Position numbers and translations under genes: made by a program. This document shows, piece by piece, positions 13,552 through 18,400 of a DNA stretch of 18,400 nucleotides. Below the pieces are notes generated by a model. It worked only from the letters and a program-made list of their open reading frames with translations, had not been told where the DNA came from and made no database searches. The stretch is taken from NCBI GenBank assembly GCA_025353045.1, contig JANXRK010000023.1, positions 1-18,400 on the forward strand, given 5' to 3'. Source of the DNA: Candidatus Tayloriibacteriota bacterium. GTDB taxonomy: Bacteria > Patescibacteriota > Minisyncoccia > Phycocordibacterales > PALSA-1337. The stretch's first letter is position 1, and each line of letters begins with the position of its first letter.

Positions 13552-13932
13552 AATCTCATAGTGCTTCTTCATTGTATAGAAAACTTTATCGGAGTCGCCT
13601 CCTTTTAACGTACATACTTTAAAGTAAACAAAATATATGTACGCGATTCCCGAAGTTTCGAAGTACGAGCAGGGAAGTGAACGTAATTCTAGTCGAAGGT
13701 TATATCACCCTCGTATTCATTTCGACAATGAATGGAGAATGTCGTTTTGGGAAGAGTATTAAGCTCTTGCGAAAGCGAAAGTAACATCTTGTACTCCAAA
13801 ATATGGAGACACAGCGGATGCTACCTTTGTTAGTGCTGATTTAGCAGGTAACATTTTCTGTCAGTTTTAAGAGGTGACAGAACTCTACAATGCACACTAT
13901 AAGTACCTCAACTGTCGAGGCCTTTCATCCCC
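13517..13932 (-). ncRNA. ssrA: Transfer-messenger RNA
   Basis: Read on the minus strand, the RNA starts GGGGATG and ends CATCTCC-A, giving a 7-bp acceptor stem with one G-U pair. A T-arm CTGGG-TTCGATT-CCCAG precedes the 3' end, and the 5' side carries the AAGGCCTCGACA stretch matching the conserved tmRNA 5' region. It rescues stalled ribosomes together with SmpB. The tag frame ends at TAA 13761-13759 and encodes ...GVQDVTFAFARA. The resume codon is not certain: GCA at 13821 gives a 20-residue tag, and GCA 13836 or GCT 13845 are alternatives. CCA is not encoded (CAT follows the discriminator A). smpB lies 23 nt upstream. The serine recombinase frame overlaps the 3' end in antisense. Confidence 0.93.
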
Positions 13933-13946
13933 ATGTTTTTGTGGGG
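13929..13946 (-). other. Hairpin across the tmRNA 5' end
   Basis: In the smpB-ssrA transcript CCCCA, an 8-base loop and TGGGG can pair. The GGGG is the first four bases of mature tmRNA, so this precursor hairpin competes with the acceptor stem. Confidence 0.4.
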
Positions 13947-13955
13947 TCTAAATTA

Positions 13956-14402
13956 TCAACGATCTTTAAACTCTCTTCGAATATCACGGTTCACCTCGCG
14001 TGTTTTAATGTCTTCACGTTTATCGAACTTTTTCTTGCCTCTGACAATAGCGATTTGAACCTTGATTTTCTTGCCTTTACTATACATCGAAATAGGCACT
14101 ATTGTCAAACCACGCTTCGCTTCGAGTGAAGCTAGTTTCGAGATTTCATTTTTAGTTAAAAGAATTCGGCGATTTCTTTTTGGATCGTAGTCGATTGCAG
14201 TGTTTTTTATTTGATATGGCGGAATATTTGAAGCAATAATGAATGCTTCACCACCACGAACAATCACATGGGCACCGAGAAGTGAACCTTGTCCATTTCG
14301 TATAGTTTTTACTTCAGGACCAAGTAGCTCGATCCCGGCCTCTAAGGTCTCGAGAATCTCGTAATTAACTTGTGATTTCTTATTGTATATTAAGTCGGCC
14401 AT
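13956..14402 (-). CDS. smpB: SsrA-binding protein SmpB
   Basis: The 148-aa protein matches SmpB over its length: NKKSQVNYEILETLEAGIELLGPEVKTIR at the N-terminus, then GSLLGAHV, EAFIIASNIPPY, and YDPKRNRRILLTKNEI. SKGKKIKVQIAIVRGKKKFDKRE precedes a basic tail that folds in the ribosomal A site. It delivers alanyl-tmRNA to stalled ribosomes. ssrA follows 23 nt downstream on the same strand, so the two partners share a transcript. An extended -10 (TG-C-TATGAT) lies 8 nt before the ATG, giving an almost leaderless start. The promoter region is shared with divergent ftsH. Confidence 0.97.
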   Translation of the reverse strand: MADLIYNKKSQVNYEILETLEAGIELLGPEVKTIRNGQGSLLGAHVIVRGGEAFIIASNIPPYQIKNTAIDYDPKRNRRILLTKNEISKLASLEAKRGLTIVPISMYSKGKKIKVQIAIVRGKKKFDKREDIKTREVNRDIRREFKDR

Positions 14403-14436
14403 GCAGAAGCATCATAGCATTTTTCCTCAAATTAAG

Positions 14437-14442
14437 TATAAT
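14437..14442 (+). promoter_or_regulatory. -10 box of the leaderless ftsH promoter
   Basis: A perfect TATAAT ends 6 nt before ATG 14449. It lies inside the longer open frame that starts at 14383, which rules out that upstream start for a transcript from this promoter. Confidence 0.7.
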
Positions 14443-14448
14443 CAAGAA

Positions 14449-16344
14449 ATGGCTAAAAATACTAAAAAAGACAAGAAACCAAGTCGTTTTGGGCTACTCA
14501 ATTCTATTTCTATAGTTATTTTGGTGCTTTTTCTTTTGACTAGTATTTTCTCGTATGTTGCTGAACAAAATAGTGCGAGCTCTACTATCGCACTTTCTGA
14601 ACTTGTTCATGATATTGGAATGGGAAAAGTTGCAACTATCACAGTAAAAGGGGATGATTTGGTTGCTGAATATGCTGATAAAACTGTAAAAATGTCAAAG
14701 AAGGAAATGGATTCTTCCATTACAGAGACATTTACTCGATATGGCCTTACTCCCGAAAAGCTCAATGCCGTAAAAATGAATGTTGAAGGACCAAGTGGTG
14801 TATTGTTCTGGATTGTGCAATTCGCGCCGTTTATCATTTTAATTATTTTTTTAGGACTTTTGATTTGGTTCTTTACACGACAAGTGCGCGGAGCCGGCAT
14901 GCAAGCATTTTCATTTGGCCAATCAAAGGCACGTATTATTTTGCCAGATGATAAAAAGCAGAAGGTTACTTTTAAAGATGTAGCTGGTGCAAAGGAAGCT
15001 AAACAAGAACTTTCTGAAATCGTCGACTTTTTGAAAAATCCTAAAAAGTTTTTGGAGATTGGTGCAGTTATTCCAAAAGGAATCTTGCTCATGGGTGCGC
15101 CGGGAACTGGAAAGACCTTGCTTGCACGTGCTGTGGCTGGAGAAGCTGGAGTGGCTTTCTTTGCAATCTCTGGATCTGAATTCGTCGAAATGTTTGTTGG
15201 AGTCGGAGCAAGTCGAGTGCGAGATCTCTTTGGTATGGCCAAACAAGCAGCGCCTGCAATTATCTTCGTGGATGAGATCGATGCCGTTGGTCGTGTGCGA
15301 GGCGCTGGAGTTGGAGGGGGGAATGATGAACGAGAGCAGACATTGAACCAAATCCTTGTAGAAATGGATGGATTTGAACCAAATGAAAAAGTGATCGTTA
15401 TGGCGGCTACAAACCGACCTGATGTTTTGGATCCGGCTTTACTTCGACCAGGACGTTTTGATCGACGAGTAACTATCGATTTACCAGATCGAAATGATCG
15501 AGAAGATATTTTGAAGATTCACTCAGCAAAAAAGCCTTTTGGAGAAGATGTTGTGCTTCGAGTGATTGCGGAACGAACTCCTGGATTCTCTGGAGCAGAT
15601 CTCTATTCTTTGATGAATGAGGGAGCTATTTTAGCCGCTCGCGAAAATCGTACAAAGATTTCTCAATACGATCTCATCCGTGCTATAGAAAAAGTTATGC
15701 TTGGTCCAGAACGAAAGAGTCATTTGCTTTCAAAGAAAGAAAAAGAGATCACAGCATATCATGAAGCAGGGCATGCGCTTGTGGCCTCAGTTCTTCCATA
15801 CGCCGATCCTGTTCACAAGATCTCAATCATTTCTCGAGGACGAGCGGCGGGATACACGCTCCACTTGCCGCTTGAAGATCGAAAGATGCAAAGTAAAAAG
15901 GAGTTTCTGGATGATATTGCGGTGTCACTTGGAGGATATGTTGTTGAAAAGATGATGTTCCAAGATGTAACAACGGGTCCATCAAATGATCTTCAGGTTT
16001 CTACAGCTCTCGCACGAGATATGGTGACAAAATACGGAATGTCAGAAAAGATTGGAGTTTTGGCTTTGGAAAGTAACGGTGGCCGAGCAATGTTTGGAAA
16101 GGGAATTGAAGAAAAAGAATATTCAGAAAAAATAAGTGCGGATGTGGATTCTGAAGTAGCGCGAATTATGGATGAAGGATATAAAAAGGCAGAACATATT
16201 GTCACGACTCACAAAGCAGCTCTCGATGCAATAGCAAAGAGATTGATAGAAGTTGAAAATATAGAAAGAGAGGAATACGAAACGATTATCATGGCGCACG
16301 GAATCCAGCCGAAGAAGAAGTTAGATATTGAGCATCAAGCTTAA
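14449..16344 (+). CDS. ftsH: ATP-dependent zinc metalloprotease FtsH
   Basis: A 631-aa membrane AAA+ protease that extracts and degrades membrane and cytosolic proteins as a hexamer. It has a transmembrane helix near the N-terminus (LLNSISIVILVLFLLTSIF), a short extracytoplasmic domain and a second helix (FIILIIFLGLLIWFF). The AAA+ domain contains Walker A GAPGTGKT at 216-223, Walker B IIFVDEID (D275, E276) and the pore motif FVGVGASRVR. The zinc peptidase site is HEAGH at 438-442 with third ligand D514 in GPSNDLQ. The frame opens at 14383, but ATG 14449 is chosen because a perfect TATAAT lies 6 nt before it and the start MAKNTKKDKK gives a normal FtsH N-terminus. It is divergent from smpB; a tRNA gene follows. 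Confidence 0.97.
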   Translation: MAKNTKKDKKPSRFGLLNSISIVILVLFLLTSIFSYVAEQNSASSTIALSELVHDIGMGKVATITVKGDDLVAEYADKTVKMSKKEMDSSITETFTRYGLTPEKLNAVKMNVEGPSGVLFWIVQFAPFIILIIFLGLLIWFFTRQVRGAGMQAFSFGQSKARIILPDDKKQKVTFKDVAGAKEAKQELSEIVDFLKNPKKFLEIGAVIPKGILLMGAPGTGKTLLARAVAGEAGVAFFAISGSEFVEMFVGVGASRVRDLFGMAKQAAPAIIFVDEIDAVGRVRGAGVGGGNDEREQTLNQILVEMDGFEPNEKVIVMAATNRPDVLDPALLRPGRFDRRVTIDLPDRNDREDILKIHSAKKPFGEDVVLRVIAERTPGFSGADLYSLMNEGAILAARENRTKISQYDLIRAIEKVMLGPERKSHLLSKKEKEITAYHEAGHALVASVLPYADPVHKISIISRGRAAGYTLHLPLEDRKMQSKKEFLDDIAVSLGGYVVEKMMFQDVTTGPSNDLQVSTALARDMVTKYGMSEKIGVLALESNGGRAMFGKGIEEKEYSEKISADVDSEVARIMDEGYKKAEHIVTTHKAALDAIAKRLIEVENIEREEYETIIMAHGIQPKKKLDIEHQA

Positions 16345-16349
16345 AAATA

Positions 16350-16358
16350 TGCTATAAA
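16350..16358 (+). promoter_or_regulatory. Extended -10 promoter of the tRNA gene
   Basis: TGCTATAAA fits an extended -10. A start near 16365 leaves a 5' leader of about 21 nt, which can fold using AAGC and GCTT. It lies 6 nt after the ftsH stop. Confidence 0.45.
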
Positions 16359-16385
16359 TTATGCGTAAGCACCAATGCTTCGCAT

Positions 16386-16459
16386 GCGCCTGTAGCTCAG
16401 TTGGTTAGAGCATCGAGCTTATACCTCGAGGGTCCCACGTTCGAATCGTGGCAGGCGCA
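16386..16459 (+). tRNA. tRNA-Ile with anticodon UAU
   Basis: The cloverleaf is complete: acceptor GCGCCTG/CAGGCGC, D-arm GCTC/GAGC, anticodon stem TCGAG/CTCGA, T-arm CCACG/CGTGG with loop TTCGAAT, and discriminator A. The seven-base anticodon loop is CTTATAC, so positions 34-36 read UAU, pairing with the isoleucine codon AUA. Most bacteria read AUA with a CAU tRNA modified by lysidine, so UAU is unusual. CCA is not encoded (CAA follows A73). Confidence 0.92.
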
Positions 16460-16471
16460 CAATACCAGTTT

Positions 16472-16747
16472 TTAAGTGATATCTTTAATGAGGATTTGAA
16501 GATCGAGGGCTTGGCTGATTTTTAATAAGAATAATAGTGTAGGGTTTGACATTCCTAATTCAAAACGCGCTATAGCCGATTGATGCACACCAATCTTTTT
16601 TGCAAGATCAGTTTGAGTCCATTCTTTCTTTTTACGTTTTTCGATGAGTGGATTAATGATCTCAGATACATCCTCTACACTCTCATGAAGATATGAGAGC
16701 TTATCTTGATTTTTAATTGGTGAACGGACAGGTTTTCTTTTTCTCAC
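16472..16747 (-). CDS. XRE-family HTH regulator (HigA-like)
   Basis: The 91-aa protein has a Cro/C1-type HTH at about residues 43-80: WTQTDLAKKIGVHQSAIARFE, then NPTLLFLLKISQALD. An N-terminal helix (EDVSEIINPLIEKRKKK) resembles HigA-type antitoxins. It starts at GTG 16747. No toxin gene lies next to it: upstream on its strand there are 139 bp of non-coding DNA before the recG stop, downstream the tRNA. It could be an orphan antitoxin or a stand-alone repressor. Two palindromes TATAAC-N6-GTTATA upstream are probable autoregulatory operators, the first covering the -10 region (TATAAG 16764-16759). Confidence 0.88.
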   Translation of the reverse strand: MRKRKPVRSPIKNQDKLSYLHESVEDVSEIINPLIEKRKKKEWTQTDLAKKIGVHQSAIARFELGMSNPTLLFLLKISQALDLQILIKDIT

Positions 16748-16760
16748 AGTAGCAACATCT

Positions 16761-16821
16761 TATAACATAAAAGTTATATTTTCAACGTAACAATCATCAT
16801 TTTTATAACTTACATGTTATA
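16761..16821. promoter_or_regulatory. Two 18-bp palindromic operators
   Basis: Perfect TATAAC-N6-GTTATA palindromes lie at 16761-16778 and 16804-16821. Their centres are 43 bp apart, close to four helical turns, which puts both on the same face. The first overlaps the -10 and spacer (-35 TTGAAA at 16785-16780) of the XRE gene. Confidence 0.7.
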
Positions 16822-16886
16822 ACTATATTTTAAATACAAAAAGAAGATACTCGTGATCGGGAGGACAAAAACTAGGGTAAAAAAAT

Positions 16887-18400
16887 TTATTCCCAATGCA
16901 TCACTGAAAACTTTCTTTGTTGTAATTCCTTTTTTACTTCCGGATACTTTTTAAGATTTATATCTGTATCAAGGATATTTTTTGCTTCTATTCTCGCTGC
17001 TTCTACCATCTTTAGATTTTGCAAAGCTTCCATGGCAATATCTGAAACGCCCCACTGTTTGCCTCCAGAGAGTTCTCCTGCGCCACGGAATTTGAGATCG
17101 TATTCTGCGAGTTCAAATCCATTTTTTGCTGTTTGGAGTGCTTTGAGTCGATCGATGGTTTTATCTGATTTGGTTTCTGCAAAGACATAACAATATGCTT
17201 GATGGTTTGATCGGATGACGCGACCACGGAGTTGATGGAGTTGAGCCAAACCAAATCGTTCTGCACCCTCGAGGATTATACTTGTGGCGTTGGGAACATT
17301 TACTCCCACTTCTACCACTGATGTTGCACAAAGTATATGGATTTTTCCTGCTTTAAAATCAAGCATAACTCTATCTTTTTCTGCCGGTTTCATTTTGCTA
17401 TGAAGAATGCCGATTTCATATTCTGGAAAGACTTTATTTTTGAGTCGTTTTGATTCTTCTTTTACTGACTTAGCCAAAACCGCCATTTCTTTTTCTGGAT
17501 CTGGTTCATTGATACGAGGGCAGATAACATAGGCTTGTCGGCCCGCCTGTAGTTCTGTTCGGATTTTTTCATAAACTTGTTTTCGTTTGTCGGGTGTGAC
17601 GATTTCAGTAATAATCGGTTTTCGTCCATGAGGCATTTGGTTCAAAAGGGTAAGATCAAGATCACCGTATATCGTAAGTGCAAGAGTTCGGGGAATCGGT
17701 GTAGCTGTCATAGAAAGAAGATGGGGAGCTCGGGCGAGTCCTCGAGTATCTTTTTGGACAAGTGAAGCACGTTGCTTAAGACCAAATCTATGCTGCTCAT
17801 CGATGATAACGTAAGCCAAATCTTTAAACTTCACTGCTTTTTGAATCAGAGCGTGTGTTCCGATGAGGATCGGAATATCACCATTGGCAACCCATTTTAA
17901 AAGTTGGGTACGAGAAATATCTGTCCAACTTCTCGGATTTAATTTTGAAGGAAACTTTCTGCAACCACTTCCAGTAATGAGGCCAACTTGGATTCCTAAA
18001 TATGAAAAGTATTGTATGAAAGATTCAAAATGTTGTGTTGCCAGGATCTCGGTGGGGCACATATATGCCACTTGAAGGTGACCAGATTTTCGATCTTTTG
18101 GAGTAGTGGTCACGACAGCATACGCAGTCACTGCTGCTACTGCAGTTTTACCAGACCCTACATCTCCTTCAAGTAAGCGAGACATTGCTTTGCCTTCTTT
18201 AAAATCTTGGATGATAACATCTATTGAGCGTTTCTGTGCCGCGGTTGCTTCAAAAGGAAATCGTTTTATAAATTCATTGACATTCTTTTCTAATGGATCA
18301 ATAACAAAAGCTTCGTTCTTTTCATATTCCTTGCGAGCCATTTGTTTTTCTAATTGAATAAAAAATATTTCTTCAAAAGCAAAACGTTTGCGCGCTGTGG
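16887..18400 (-). CDS. recG: ATP-dependent DNA helicase RecG, 5'-partial
   Basis: The C-terminal two-thirds of RecG, which reverses stalled forks and branch-migrates Holliday junctions. The frame stays open to the window edge beyond the internal ATG at 18341, with the typical RFAFEEIFFIQL stretch upstream, so the wedge domain lies outside. Visible motifs are LLEGDVGSGKTAVA (Walker A), DEQHRFG (motif II, DExH), SMTATPIPRTLAL (motif III), VVEVGVNVPNAT (motif V) and HQLRGRVIRS (motif VI). Motif VI has Ile where GRVGR is usual. The protein ends VMHWE. It is on the minus strand, 139 bp upstream of the XRE gene with the operator region between. Confidence 0.95.
   Translation of the reverse strand, partial: TARKRFAFEEIFFIQLEKQMARKEYEKNEAFVIDPLEKNVNEFIKRFPFEATAAQKRSIDVIIQDFKEGKAMSRLLEGDVGSGKTAVAAVTAYAVVTTTPKDRKSGHLQVAYMCPTEILATQHFESFIQYFSYLGIQVGLITGSGCRKFPSKLNPRSWTDISRTQLLKWVANGDIPILIGTHALIQKAVKFKDLAYVIIDEQHRFGLKQRASLVQKDTRGLARAPHLLSMTATPIPRTLALTIYGDLDLTLLNQMPHGRKPIITEIVTPDKRKQVYEKIRTELQAGRQAYVICPRINEPDPEKEMAVLAKSVKEESKRLKNKVFPEYEIGILHSKMKPAEKDRVMLDFKAGKIHILCATSVVEVGVNVPNATSIILEGAERFGLAQLHQLRGRVIRSNHQAYCYVFAETKSDKTIDRLKALQTAKNGFELAEYDLKFRGAGELSGGKQWGVSDIAMEALQNLKMVEAARIEAKNILDTDINLKKYPEVKKELQQRKFSVMHWE

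Noticed and set aside
14383..14448. Upstream start for ftsH at 14383
   Set aside because: That start would translate the TATAAT promoter box and lies across the smpB start region. ATG 14449 fits both promoter spacing and the usual FtsH N-terminus.
14607..15242. Long minus-strand open frame (211 aa) inside ftsH
   Set aside because: It is antisense to the conserved AAA+ domain of ftsH, has a low-complexity Ser/Pro/Lys-rich sequence and no promoter. It is a codon-bias shadow.
16472..16886. HigBA-type toxin-antitoxin pair
   Set aside because: Only the HTH gene is present. The 139 bp upstream hold operators and no toxin-sized frame, and downstream is a tRNA.

Overview
The window looks like a Patescibacteria (CPR, Parcubacteria-like) chromosome. 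This is inference from gene style, not from a marker tree. The signs are AT-rich DNA, very short intergenic gaps, almost no Shine-Dalgarno sequences, many start codons placed exactly where a leaderless transcript would begin, an insertion-bearing nucleoside diphosphate kinase, tRNA and tmRNA genes without an encoded CCA, and several small unclassified proteins.

Layout. Positions 1-2202 hold three closely spaced plus-strand genes: a helical protein open at the window edge, a 95-aa helical protein, and a membrane-anchored HELGH zinc-metalloprotease-like protein. Next come ndk (2235-2822), then a gene-free gap with a promoter, a strongly structured RNA and an intrinsic terminator (about 2893-3060). 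A small YjdF/VanZ-like membrane protein follows, overlapping a beta-CASP metallo-beta-lactamase RNase (3472-4830). On the minus strand lie a cardiolipin-synthase-like phospholipase D protein and the infC-rpmI-rplT translation operon (7020 down to 4827). Two tiny plus-strand genes (42 and 23 aa) and a bidirectional terminator (7365-7398) end this host block.

Positions 7402-13520 are best read as a 6.1-kb integrative element inserted at the 3' end of the tmRNA gene. It carries a 500-bp regulatory region with six helically phased 11-bp repeats, a GHKL (paraMORC-like) ATPase, a DUF4065/Panacea antitoxin with a candidate toxin, a MerR-type regulator, two small element-type genes and a large serine recombinase. 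The recombinase reading frame ends inside ssrA. Joining the element ends gives an attP with a perfect ATGTG-GA-CACAT dyad. It also moves ssrA back to within a few bases of the terminator at 7365-7398, which supports the reconstruction.

The right-hand host block has smpB-ssrA (minus strand, ribosome rescue), ftsH (plus), a tRNA with anticodon UAU, an XRE regulator with two identical-plan 18-bp palindromes upstream, and the C-terminal part of recG running off the window.

How the parts work together: the recombinase and MerR-type regulator probably handle movement of the element, the Panacea pair could act as an addiction or defence module, and the ATPase is a candidate defence effector. The host genes are ordinary translation, quality-control, RNA-decay and repair functions. 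All functional statements rest on motif recognition by eye; no database search was possible.
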